From assembly GCA_016801885.1 (NCBI GenBank), contig CM028886.1, positions 17,035,366-17,099,365 on the forward strand: DNA of 64,000 bases, written 5' to 3'. The translations under genes and the position numbers were made by a program. Positions 35,645 to 46,999 of the stretch are shown here, in pieces; the first letter of the stretch is position 1; each line of letters begins with the position of its first letter. The notes under the pieces were generated by a model that saw nothing but the letters and a program-made list of their open reading frames with translations, was not told the origin of the DNA and did not search any database. The DNA is from Toxotes chatareus (Eukaryota > Chordata > Actinopteri > Toxotidae).

Positions 35645-36690
35645 GAATGAATATCCCCGCCCCACGTTTTTCTTCTCTATCTCTTTTTTTTTTTAAGCAT
35701 TAAAAAAAGCTCTCATCTTCCACTGAAATACTGGCTTATCATTGTGACTCTCTGACTATATTTATTACCTGTTACCCCAGTGAGGTGACAGATAAATTGA
35801 AACTGCATAAAGATTCTGAACCTAAATGTGCACAAACGTTTAGATTAACACAGGTTTGAACATATGGAAGGCCAGCTATTTGCAAGTGTAATGATACAGT
35901 GACCTCATGCCAAACAAGCTTTTGGCTCAGATCAAGGTATAATTATATCAGATTTCATCAGCTTACCAAATAAAATGACCCAACATTAAATCCATTGCAT
36001 GAAAAAAATGCACGTATTAACACATGCCTTAAAATAATACCTTAAAATAATGTTGAAGCCCTTTAACTTTAACCTTTTACATGTAGTTTTCCACTTTTGT
36101 CAGTTTCATGGAGCGGCCACTGAGACCTGCCAGTGTTTTCAGAGTCAACGTAACACACATTTTATTGTATCTGAAAAGGCTTTCCGGTGTTGTAGCAAAA
36201 ACAAATTAGTAGAAATGTTGAACAAGTTCATGAATGCATATTATGCTACTCCACAACATTTTACACTCCGCTACGTCACATTCATCAGCCTCAGACTACG
36301 GTCAATGTCAAGCTTCACAGCCATTTGCACTAAAATTATGAATCCGCTTGCTGCTCTCGGCTGAATCTATACCTGTAACACATAAATAAGAGCTCAGTGG
36401 GATCATTTAACCCTGAAATTCCAACACGTTTGAAATTACCTTTTCTTTAACACAAGAGAGAATTGTGATACCCTCCTAAAGATTGGACGAGAGAGAGAAG
36501 GAGTGAGAAAGAGGCAGAGACAGAAAAAGAAGGAAAAAAAAAACATAATGGAGTTTGGAGGTCTTTTGTGGAGCTGATATTGTCTCTTAGTTTGATGTTT
36601 GCCTTCAGGATAAAAAGAGGTCCTCTGGAGTAACAATATACACCAAAATAAAGAATTGGGCTTGAAAGAAAAAGGGACAACAGCAATAAC
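35645..36690. other. non-coding stretch
   Basis: Poly-T near 35685-35695 and a GA-rich tract at about 36486-36545. The 104-aa open frame at 36050-36364 has no recognisable domain. Confidence 0.55.
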
Positions 36691-36699
36691 GGAACAATG

Positions 36700-37170
36700 G
36701 TGCACAATGGCAGGTATTTAACTGCCCTAGGAGAAGAGGGATGGGTTTACGGTCATGTCTCCCGGAATAACGCCTCACAACTAAGGTCACAAGAAATGTT
36801 TCCTGGCTTTTCAAAACCTGCCCAGATTCATTATATTTTGAGGGGATCAGGCCAGAGATTCATGAACAGCGGTTTAACCCCCCCAATTAGTCAAAGTCCC
36901 TCTGAGGCATTCTCTGTCTCGTGTTGATACATGAGGCTACGGTGACAAACCTGCCCCGGGGTTAGGTGATTCAACTCCAAAGTGAGTTCAAAGCACTCTT
37001 GTTAAACTTGGAACACAATACCACGCTGCCGAGGGTATAGGTACACCCTGAACAGGGAGCGATGGCCAGACACCGTATTAGAACACCTGAAAACTATAGA
37101 GGGACATGGATGAGGGCATCACGTCATTGCTGTCCTCAGTGTTTAACTGACACCAATGATTGTATGACAA
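36700..37170. promoter_or_regulatory. candidate cis-regulatory block
   Basis: Repeat-free, moderately GC-rich block including CCCCCCAATTAGTC near 36879. Role inferred from texture. Confidence 0.28.
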
Positions 37171-37179
37171 TGATCAGAC

Positions 37180-38290
37180 ATGAGAGGTAAATCCCAAGCC
37201 GAAGTAACACATAAGTCGCTTTTTAAAAATGTTGTCAGTCTAATTTTGGCAAAAACTGATACAACAGAATTAGAGTAAGACTGATTGTGTTAATAAGCTG
37301 TTGCACCTTTTAATAACAGACAGTTTACAGTATTTCAGGCCTCGAGTCTTCATCTGGCCAAAAGAAAGATTTCTTTGGACTATTGCTGCACATCCCGGCT
37401 GGACTGTAGAAGTAGTCCCCACTGTTAATATGACATGTTAGGAGTCCAGAGAGCCACTGATCTTGTTTCCTTCTCAGTCCCCGGCTCCACACAAAGAACA
37501 CAAAATTTGTTCCCTGAGAACAAAGTACAAACTCAACACAGTGGTATCTAATTTTAGTGATCTAAAATCAACTGCTATGCTGACTATGGCAGACAGTGAA
37601 AAGTAGTTGTGTATACATTGTGGTGGATGCAGGGGCGTGTAGAATGGTTAACTTCAGCATTGTAGACAGGTATTTGTGTCCCTTCTCCAACCAATTATGG
37701 CTTCCTTTAAAGATAATGACAGTCTTGTTACAACTTTAACCATCATTCCCAAACCTCAACTAAATATTATTTGTTACCTAAATTTAACAGTACCTCGACC
37801 ATATGGGTGGCAGATCAAAAAGTGCATATGGGTCATTTTGGAAGACAATGACAAACACACTATTGTGTTGCTTAGGTATGAGGACCTTGGTGTTCAGTGA
37901 TGCAAGCTACTATATGGCCAGTTTTCTCTCATCTCTCTAAAAGAGAAAGATTAAACAATTCCTCACTTCCCGAGAAACTGGCCTCAGTCCAGTCCCCCCC
38001 CCCCCCCACTTTTTTTTTTTCTTTCTCATAATTCTCCAACAGAGTTGTCAGGAGACTGGAGATTTTTCCCATTCAAAAGGGCTTTTTGGTTATCTATATC
38101 TCAAAAGCTTTCTGCTCATCAGTCAGTAATTTCAGACTGTTCCAAGATGATAGGTGAGTGAATAAGAAACATTGCCTGCAGCAAATAAAGAAAGTGGTGG
38201 AAAAAGAAAGAAAAAAATAGATACATTTTATATACGCATATTTTTTTTCTTTGTACATATAAAGGGGGCACAGTGAGGAATGCAAGGAAG
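37180..38290. other. non-coding stretch, nothing recognised
   Basis: No gene seen; minor A/T-rich patches near 38205-38250. Confidence 0.5.
37994..38020. repeat. poly-C(14) then poly-T(11)
   Basis: A C14 run at 37994-38007 is followed two bases later by T11. Long poly-C is rare here; only 61496-61505 is comparable. Confidence 0.92.
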
Positions 38291-38299
38291 ATAAATAAG

Positions 38300-39180
38300 A
38301 CAGATACTTTGTTTCATTGTCAGTGGCACTCCAGGGTTATTTGAAGCACTTATTTATGCACTGTAAGCAGAACAATACCGGCGAGCAGAAATGATTAAAT
38401 ACAGACTCTTCAAGCAATAGACATCTCATTGTGGTGGGCCCTGGCTTGCCACTGGGCCAGCTTGATAAAAGCACTCTGAGCTGATAGCTGATACAATTTG
38501 CCAGCCGATTTGAATGGGAGAGGCTGGGAGGAAGGGGGCTGCGGCTCAGTTGGTCTGTCGCTGACAGCCTGTATAAGCTATAATAAAATCATTAGAATGT
38601 AAATGCTTTATTGCAAAATAAGAGCCTCAAGCTAGGGTGACATTATCTGCCGCCACCCGAATGAAAGCGCCGATTAGCATTCCCTGATTCAATGATAGAA
38701 GCAACTTATCTTTATTAAAATTTTTCAAATCGAGTCTTCATTTTTCATGATTGAGTTTTAAGCAAATGTAATATCCAGTTCAGTTTGTGTATGAAATGGA
38801 TGGAGGGAGGGGAGGGGCCGGATGCCCCAGAAATAATTAGTGTACACATTTCTTCCCTACATGTGTTTCATAACCAACAAATTGGATTTCATATTTGACG
38901 TGTCACTATCTAGTACATTTGCATGAAAATATGGGGCTGAGTTTACAGAATAATTACTGAAAGTGTACACCTCTTTAACATGTGTCTCATAAGAATGAAA
39001 TTTGATTTGTTTGAATGTGACTATCACGGTGTTGCCAAATAATTGTTGCGGAATATGAGGGTGAGGCTCTGACTTGATTTAGATGTTCATATTCGTGACA
39101 CGCACACATTTTCAGCTGAGTCTTTAAGCGGGCCATTGCTTAGTAGGCAGACAGTCAATTCTTATGCAAATAGCCTGGTA
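38300..39180. promoter_or_regulatory. candidate cis-regulatory block (strong by eye)
   Basis: Close to 900 bp of non-repetitive sequence. It contains AAAATCATTAGAATG near 38584, GCGCCGATTAGCATTCC near 38667, CATGATTGAG near 38748, GAAATAATTAGTG near 38830 and two octamers in opposite orientation (ATTTGCAT 38917-38924, ATGCAAAT 39164-39171). The mix of POU octamers and homeodomain cores suggests an enhancer cluster. Conservation was not measured. Confidence 0.4.
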
Positions 39181-39189
39181 CAGAGTACG

Positions 39190-40230
39190 GGATATAATAT
39201 GCTGTAGATCAAATGTCACACTAGGAGTAAGAGTCTGTGTGATATAAAAATGGCTGACTTACATATTGTTCTGTAATATATGCTTCCTAATTTGATATTC
39301 CTATTTAATCTTTTAGATGTAATTCCCACAAATGTACAGTTGCATAGGAACGCTGGTGATACACATGACATCCTCTGAGTTGTTTGTGGCACCTTTGTAC
39401 AGTTAATGTTTAATGGAAGTGATTATGTTGAAACATGTCAGGAATCTGTACAACGGTCTTATGTATCTGGTGTCAGTCTGATCTTTTAACCCTAACCCAA
39501 GCTTATCTTGTTGTCCATTTGCAGATCTTATTTGGTTACAAAGTCTGTCTTGGGTGTGAATTGTTGAAAATGAAGCAGTTTTGATTTTTGATATATTAAG
39601 GAGCAAATGAATATTATGTGAAAATAGTTTTAATGTCTGAGAAAATATGTAGCAAGCCAAAAAAAAGGGGTATGACAAGGAGACTGTAAAAAAGACTGTA
39701 AAAAATACAATGTGTAATATTCATGCTCATAATTTACTGCAAGTGAGGATGAATAAATTAAATCTAGAATCCACTGAAAGCTTGCAGGGTCAAGTTGTCG
39801 CACTATTTATCCCTGTGAACTTGAGGACATGTCTCTGGGGTAGCTTGCAGCACTGCCCTGCTCCCTTGGAGCCTTTTAACCATCAGCGTTGTTCTGAAGA
39901 ACACCACTACAGTCCAATGCTAACAGAGCCAACAAGATGCCTTCCATGCTGACAAGACAACATGTTGCTTTCAATTGCAGTCAATGCCAAGGTTTTCACA
40001 CAGAACATCCAAGAGTTGCGCTTGAGAGCCGTATTGTTAAGAGCTCAGGGTACTCCTGCACAATGCAGTTGTTATGGTGCACCCAGAGGATTTGCAGTGG
40101 AGTTCATGTGCCCCCTCTTATAGCAATCACCAGGTCATACATCTTGTGGAGTAAATTCAAAATCCCAGACCTCTGCCCCATTCATTGAAGACAAAAGGGG
40201 GGACACAAATTGGTCCGAAAACACAGTGTA
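39190..40230. other. non-coding stretch
   Basis: Contains CCCTAACCC (39487-39498, only two telomere-like units) and a 12-bp tandem duplication AGACTGTAAAAA near 39681-39706. Open frames are unrecognised. Confidence 0.55.
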
Positions 40231-40239
40231 AAAAGAAAA

Positions 40240-40990
40240 GCTTACATTAAGCTCAAGGGGACTCAAGGGACCCGGGCCAATCGTTGTATGCGAAGAAGAA
40301 TGGTAGTGGAGCTAGGGACCGGGCACCAGTAGATAAATCACTGCCATCATGCAGATTTACTGTGTTGGAGTGAAAAGATAAATGTGTAAAAGGGGTGTGT
40401 GTCAGAACCCGCAGCGCAGGGCCACACGGTAATGCTGGGTCAGTAATTGAACTTTGCTATAATTATCCTGAGGAGATAATATTAACTTATAGTCTTTGCG
40501 TGAGAAAGAAGCTGGTTCATAATTCATTTGCTGGATAGGGTGATGGTGCTCTCTCTCACTGTCCCTCTCTCTCTCTTTCCCTTCGCATACATTGTGTTAC
40601 TGAAATATGACGGCTCCATTTTTATCCTGTCACAATGACAACTGATGGGCTTATTTTCCTGTGGCCCCGGGGGATGATGAAATAGTAAGCAAACATTCTT
40701 TCTCAGGAGGAGAAGGGTGCTCCATCATAGTGGCTGGGGCCGCCACCGCCGCTTGTGTTGTGTGGCAATAACAGGAGGTTATGGGATACAATACACTTGG
40801 CCTCCTCCTCTCAATACAGAGGGCCCGTGCAGTACACTGTCGCTTCTTTGCAGTTTCTTTGGTGTCGCTTTTTGCACTTCACATCACCGCCTTCACTTGA
40901 TAAAGCGTTCTGTTTTGGGTGAGTTTAAAGTTTTTTTTTCTTTAAATTTTGCAGTGTGGATTATTTTTGATGATGGAAGGTAAACACTTT
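40240..40990. promoter_or_regulatory. candidate cis-regulatory block
   Basis: Mostly non-repetitive, broken by a (CT)n run at about 40550-40580. GTAATTGAAC near 40443, CTATAATTATCC near 40459 and TTCATAATTCATTTG near 40518 are homeodomain-rich, and GGGGCCGCCACCGCC near 40737 is CpG-rich. Confidence 0.33.
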
Positions 40991-40999
40991 CATAGGCTG

Positions 41000-41990
41000 C
41001 GGCCTTGTGGCTTTACAAGAACTATGATCGTCACCACATTCGTTTCAACAGATCTGACATGAGTCTTTTATCACTTTTCTATTTCATGCTATTTTGAATT
41101 ATAAACTCCTTGTAAATTAGCCAGGTGTCAATTTTCCATGTTAAAATTGATGTCATGACCAAGCCTAGCTGATTTATAGAGAGGCATCTCGTAAAAACCT
41201 GACACCCAAGGGCCATTATTTACACCAAGCAGCACTCCTTCAGCCTCAGCTGCTGTAAGCGAAGGTACCAGGGCAAGGTTGCGACATTTACAATAGGTCA
41301 AAATAACACTGCCACCCGACTCTCGCTGTCTGACAATATCCCATTCATCTCATTTGAATAATGAGCGATATTGATGGACATTAGCTGAGGGAATGAGGCT
41401 GCAGGAACCTGAGGGAGCTGAACACTGTCAGCTCTCATTTTCCCGGGCCAGTTTGTTAACCAACTGTGTGAAGCAGTGGCGGCAATAACAGCGATAAGAG
41501 CATTCCTTCAGCCGCGCTGCTGCTACTCCAGAGTAAACACCATCAGACCCCAGTTTATCACCATGCTAACTGGATTTAGACAAAGAGCTACAACGGCAGC
41601 TTGAGCAGATATCCGTTGACAACAATCAAACATTATAACAGCTCTCATTGTGTGCACAGTCATTTCCATTATTGATATTCAAAGGCGCTATTTTGAATTA
41701 TAAATACATAGCTCTAATCCTCATTTCTCCATCTTTCCGTCGGTGAAATATAACTGCCTGCTGGAACACCCACCTTGGTGTCTTGTCAAGTCACAGCCAG
41801 CGGGGGCTTTTGTCTCTTTGCTGTAAAGAGAAATGACAGTGTAATGTGATTTACAGGCAATCGCTTCAGCTCAATTAAATTAAGTCCCCAATAATCCATG
41901 ATGAATGCACACCTACGCCAGTCATTAGGATTCAAAACAAAATATGGGCTTATCGTATCATGGCACCATGGCGGGAACACACCCTTTAAT
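41000..41990. promoter_or_regulatory. longest candidate cis-regulatory block in the window
   Basis: Almost 1 kb with no microsatellite or homopolymer run. Motifs include GGTCAAAATAAC near 41297, GTTGACAACAATC near 41615, TATTGATATTCAAAG near 41671, GCTCAATTAAATTAAG near 41869 and CCAATAATCCATGATG near 41888. GATAAATTG/TAAT-type cores are frequent and base composition is balanced. This is the region I would align first. Confidence 0.42.
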
Positions 41991-42339
41991 AGATGTGCTG
42001 ATTCATTTACTCATTTGTGTCACAGTGTGTAATGCGTCCAATGTCTGTTGGCTGCTAATGACTAGTGAGCCTCTCAAGATGCCTGTTTCCTAAATCCAGG
42101 GGAAAAAAAAAACTGACTGGGAGGCAAACCATCCCAGAACACAGAACACAGAGCATATCAAAACCAATATTAATTCATGGGATTTAGAATTAAATGGAAT
42201 TTTGTCACTGAGAACAGTTTAGCGTTTTAAATGAGATTCTGAAAATAAAGAGAAACTAAAACGGACAAACGTAGAAAGTGAAGCAGCTTTCTGTCTTTCT
42301 CTTTTCTTCTGGGTTGAATTGTGAACAAGCTTATTTCAA

Positions 42340-42620
42340 ACATGGCAAAAGAGGACACCGGGGCAGTCAGCGAACGCTCGGCCACTACATTTTGATTGAC
42401 AGTGTCATATTTGTAAGAGGGTTATGAACCACAAAACAAGGGTTAAAGGGAAATTGACCCAGCAGTTGACGGGTGACTGATACATTGAGCTGGAGGTCTT
42501 TAATCTTGCTGCTGAGCTTACATGAAGCTTATATAACAAATTACAATGCCTACAGGGTAATACATCACCTGATGGATCTCCTTCTGCTTTTCTGTCTTCT
42601 CTCCTTCTCCTTTTCTGCCC
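42340..42620. promoter_or_regulatory. candidate cis-regulatory block with PBX-MEIS motif
   Basis: Repeat-free block containing the exact composite TGATTGACAG at 42393-42402, plus GGTCTTTAATCTTG near 42496 and CAAATTACAATGCC near 42537. The left part is CpG-rich (GCGAACGCTCGGCC near 42370). Confidence 0.38.
42393..42402 (+). promoter_or_regulatory. PBX-MEIS composite site TGATTGACAG
   Basis: An exact match to the PBX-MEIS/PREP heterodimer consensus. Such a 10-mer is expected about 0.1 times in 128 kb of strand by a rough uniform-base estimate, and it lies in a repeat-free block. Confidence 0.45.
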
Positions 42621-42629
42621 ATGAGAGAC

Positions 42630-43290
42630 CCAGTAGATTCACTCGAATATAGGTTACAGGTGCTGTGTTCTCTGAATATGATCAAGATGGATGATCTGTC
42701 AAATGGCGCTAAATTGTAAAGCAGTATTTAGAGATCTAATATTACTTTAATTTAATCATACACACAGTTTTCTGAGATTCATACTGATTAGAGCTTGGAT
42801 TGGAAATGCAGTATTATGAGTTTCCAACGGACGTTTGAAGCAAATATTGCAAAGAAAAAAAAAAGCAAGCATTTATTAAAAGAAAATGTGTACCCCACAT
42901 TAAATAGTTAAAAAACTAAAGATAGATTGGCAGATAACAGAAGTTCTTCATTTAGCCCCAGTGTCCTCCTCTTCTAGTCTACTCAACATCACGTCAGACT
43001 AATAATTTCCCTGATATCTGGCCTCTTTTTAGGCACTTTAAATCAAACTAAAGTCACATACTTTTTCAGTTCATCTGACACACTTTCAGTAATGTTCCAT
43101 TATTACTTAAAGGTGGGGGTAAAGAATGGCCTAATTTAACTTTATACAATTTATTTTTTACATCTCACTCTGTATATTACATTGCTGTTAAAACTGCCTC
43201 TAAAAGCCTGGAATCGACTACTATGAATTTTATTCTTTTAATGTTTTGGTTGCACTGCACAGTGTGTGTTCTCTTTGACTTTATTCTCAA
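42630..43290. other. AT-rich non-coding stretch
   Basis: A-run near 42857-42867; nothing else recognised. Confidence 0.55.
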
Positions 43291-43299
43291 CCAAAATAC

Positions 43300-43640
43300 C
43301 AGACTGTACATTATCCATCGCACCAGGTCCCAACACCGTCATTTCCCTTCTGAATCCCTGGCATCAGACACTGAGATATATTCTCTCGATAACAGAGACC
43401 CTGTCTGCCTTAAACCATGTCCTGGCTGCACCTGGCGAATGATAAAATGTATGACTTCTCCGATAAGCCCACAAGTAGAACAACACTGTCCAGGTGCAGA
43501 TTATTGGCGAGGTAAAAGCTCCGTCTTGGTATGCAGAAGGAGGCAGATCCTTCCGATAGCTCTGCAAAAGGGATTCAACTTCAGCACCCCAGCTTTAGAT
43601 GTATTCCGCTGTTCTGATCTCCTCAGACTAGTTTAAGGTC
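43300..43640. other. high-complexity stretch with a 137-aa open frame
   Basis: The plus-strand frame 43223-43636 stays open for 137 codons. In the middle (43397-43511) it encodes a Cys-rich segment with CPGC and HCPG, bounded by a possible acceptor (AACAG) and a good donor (CGAG|GTAAAA at 43512). The donor and acceptor phases differ, no family is recognised and the minus strand is also open over the same stretch. It could be a conserved non-coding element or chance. Confidence 0.15.
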
Positions 43641-43649
43641 AGAGGTCAT

Positions 43650-45400
43650 CATAAGCGCTCACTGCTCTTCAGTTCAAGATATACTGTCAAGATGTCAAGT
43701 TTTGATCACTGTTAATGCAGTTTTCTCAAATATCACAAATGTCTGTGCAGTCTAAAACTCTGTAATTACAAAAAAAAAAAAAAAAGACTCTACGCCCAGC
43801 TCACAGAGTACAAGCTTCACAGTTATTGCACCATGAAAGAGGATGGATCACACAATGTACAAGTCAGAAGTTTAACTCTACTCACAGCTCAACAAAGGTT
43901 ATAAAGTTACTCGTGGATGTAGAGACCTCAACTGCCACGATCCATACTCCCAAAGCATCTTTAAACAGAAGTACTGATCTCGGATCATAACCTCTCATAC
44001 AGTAATTGGTGGTCCTGCAGTCAGCACTCCCATAAGCGAATAAAGCTGTCTGAAGCTGTTCTGGCAAGCTGACTAATCAGGCGTTACCCACAGCCGATTC
44101 AAGTGCATCTTAAAGTGGATGACAGAGGCTTCTTAAGTTTCCGCAACCTGGGGACAAGAGCAATCAATTTAAAGCTTTGGTTATAGCTAGTAAATCTATA
44201 ACTGTGTGTTAGCTTTAAAAATATGTTAAATGTAGCATTTCGGGTTCAGTTCTTCGAGTGAGGAAAATAGATGGTGCTATTAATACTTGAATTCTTTCCT
44301 TAATGGTTTGTCAAAGCCTCAAGTGCCTGGATTTACAGCTATCATGAATTTCTGTGCAAGTATAGTACTTAAATGAAAAATCCTGTGCTATCACTCACTA
44401 TCACCGTTTGATGCAGAGATCTATCAGTGGCTATTTTTTTTTTTTTTTACCCTTGAATTTGTGATTTTTGCACAATGTAAAGCCGCCAAATATAAAAGAT
44501 TAAATCTAACTTTACTCAGAACACAGAGCACATAAGATACTGTAAAAAAGCGATTGAAGTGATACAGAGTTTAATAAAGGTTATACAAGTCTAAGAACAC
44601 TGATATCACAAGATGCAGCACATGCTGATGTAATGTGTTAATGTAATCTGACATTCGAGCCAGTTCCTAAGCATTTACAGATTTTTGTTCCCTATTAAAG
44701 ACTATGTGTGTGTAAATGTGTTCACCATGTGGCTGTCTGCAGCTCTTCCTGCCTTTCAGGTCATTTAAGGATGTCAAAATGCCAACCTAAGGGAGAAATC
44801 ACTTTCAGTACAGTTATATCAATATCTAGTTCTAAATTGGAACAGGTTACAGTTTTAGTAGATCTAGGTATTCAAGAAGAAATAAATAAATAAATTTTGA
44901 TTTGCTAATCACAAAAATTTGGACCTGTCGTACTTCTACATTGTTGGTTATGATTGTGTCGAAGGGCATGGCTCATGTGTGGTTAAGCTAAAAGACAATG
45001 ATGAATCAGCTAATGATTTATCACAAACAAAAACACACATATTTTTTCCAGTAACTGTTTATGGCAGCTAAAATTTCTTTTGCTGTCAAAATAATTGTTG
45101 CTTTCGCAAATGAGGACAAGAATCAGAACCAGATTTTTTTTTTTACCAGAACTAATAAACAAATTCACAGTTGCTCAAATCCAATATATGATAATCAACC
45201 CTTGCTTTCATTGACCAGATGCAGTCACTATAGCTTGAAATCCTTTGTTCAGTGTATTTTGTTCTGACTTATTTAAGCAAGCATAATAAAAACCAGTGGA
45301 AGGAAATTGTCCTGAAAACAAATCCAAAGACCATATGAAATATGTTACTATAATTCTTTTTAATATGGCTGTGTTGTGCAGCAATATTACGGTCTATAGA
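43650..45400. other. non-coding stretch with A/T runs
   Basis: A16 at 43770-43785, a T-run at about 44432-44449 and another near 45136-45144. No gene recognised. Confidence 0.58.
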
Positions 45401-45404
45401 CAAA

Positions 45405-45770
45405 GCCCCACATCTCTTGAAACCAAATCCCCCTCCCACCCAAGCACACGGATGCCCGGGACCATCTCCCTTACCCCCGTCTCTCAACAGCTTTTGAGAG
45501 GTCTAAGTATAAAATAGCCGGGCGCACTAACAGTATCTGTCCATTGCAGGATACATACAGAGGGTACGTGGGGAGGCTCAGGTAAGAACTTGCATCAATC
45601 TGTCACTCGCTTCCCTCGGGGCGATAAGAGAAATTCCAACAGAGAGATAACGCTGGACATTCAACTTAATTCCGAAGGAAGAACTTTTCATCAGTGGGTC
45701 ACATATAAGCTTTCAGAAAAATGGAGAGCTGCGAGTTTCATTTTTTCCCCCTCCCCCTTTTTCCTGCATT
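45405..45770. promoter_or_regulatory. candidate conserved block around a possible microexon
   Basis: High-complexity sequence on both sides of 45550-45581, including CTCGGGGCGATAAGAG near 45613 and CAACTTAATTCCG near 45662. Alternative microexons are often embedded in conserved intronic flanks, so this texture is compatible with, but does not prove, a regulated exon. Confidence 0.28.
45550..45581 (+). other. candidate 32-nt microexon
   Basis: A branch-point consensus CACTAAC (45525-45531) lies 19 nt before the acceptor ATTGCAG (AG at 45548-45549). The 32-nt exon ends in CAG with donor GTAAGA at 45582. All three frames are open (frame 1 DTYRGYVGRL, frame 3 YIQRVRGEAQ). The length is not a multiple of three, so inclusion would shift frame or the exon is non-coding. 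I do not recognise the peptide. It is the best splice-site ensemble I found, but pseudo-exons are common. Confidence 0.25.
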
Positions 45771-46433
45771 GCACAGTCCAAGTATGTGGATGACATCGTG
45801 AACCTGAGTTCTTACAATTCCAAGGCAGACATGTAGTTTTGAAAACTGGTCTTCTTATATATATTTAATTATTTTCTATCACCATGTTTCCTCACTTGAA
45901 ATAAACTTGTTAGATAACACAGTGACCAGACCCTTGGTAGTATCTCCCATGTGTCAGGCCAAAACATTACAAAAACAGGGTAAGAAGTTTTGAGGTCAAC
46001 CAAATTCTCCTTCAGGCTCTATATGGTTTTTCTTTTGGGATTTTCTGCATCTGTTTGACAATCTGAAATAACACATTTCAGAACAGAAGTTGTTTTGATT
46101 GTCATTTTTTGCAGACGAGAAACTGTTTTAGTCAGCTGAAGTAAATCCATGTCATTTTTCAAGCTGTGGGAGCTAAGGCGTGGTATTTTTGTAAAAACCA
46201 AACCCAGATTCCTGCAGAAGCAAGTGAAATGTAGCTTGCAGAAAAAGGGAGGATATTGGATCACTAATTTGGGCATACATGGCTTTGGTTAAAGTTCAAA
46301 ATGTCAACTAAATTGATTTCATGAGGCACAGCTGGCAGCAAATTAAATTCTAATCATTCACAAATCCCTCTCAGTCGTACATATTATCCTAAAAACATGG
46401 AAGTGCTCACAGCTGAATAGTTGCTCTGTTTCA

Positions 46434-46468
46434 TTTTATTTATTTATTTATTTATTTATTTATTTTTT
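46434..46468. repeat. (ATTT)n tetranucleotide array
   Basis: About eight ATTT units ending in a T run. Confidence 0.92.
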
Positions 46469-46673
46469 CAGTTCGTCATGTCCCATTGTTACTGTGTTTT
46501 TCACAACAAGAATAGAGTAACCAAAACATATGAGGTATGTTTTTCTGTAAAATGAATCCACTCCAGTGTACTTTTCAAAACTCACAAGAGAAATCCTCTC
46601 TGCAAATTTCAGGATAAAGTATTATTCTACACACAAAGAGTGAAAAAAAAGTGTTTGACATCATCTCAAATGC

Positions 46674-46714
46674 AAAAAAAAAAAAAATATATATATATAT
46701 ATACATATATATAT
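46674..46714. repeat. compound A(n)(TA)n microsatellite
   Basis: A14 directly followed by about nine TA units, then ACATATATAT. Confidence 0.92.
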
Positions 46715-46999
46715 CACCCCGAGCATCTTTCATTTGTTTCATTTTGCTACAGTAAGATTCAGTAAAGGAAAATAAGCCAGTAAGAAAACTGACATTGTCA
46801 TGCGGAAGACAAGCCGCTCCATACAGAGACAATTGATTATCTTCGTAGCGCAGCAATAGCCCTTACTCAGCTGGGGTGGTGTGTAAGTGCTAGTCTGGCT
46901 GTTTTTTTTTAGAAGGATCATATGGATCAATAAGACATGGCACATTTAGGAGACCCCTACACCATACCCTGGGACTAGAGAAGCAGGAGTGGAGCCCCT

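Larger units (their letters stand above)
45780..46990. other. AT-rich non-coding stretch
   Basis: No gene recognised apart from the repeats listed separately; open frames lack domains. Confidence 0.55.
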
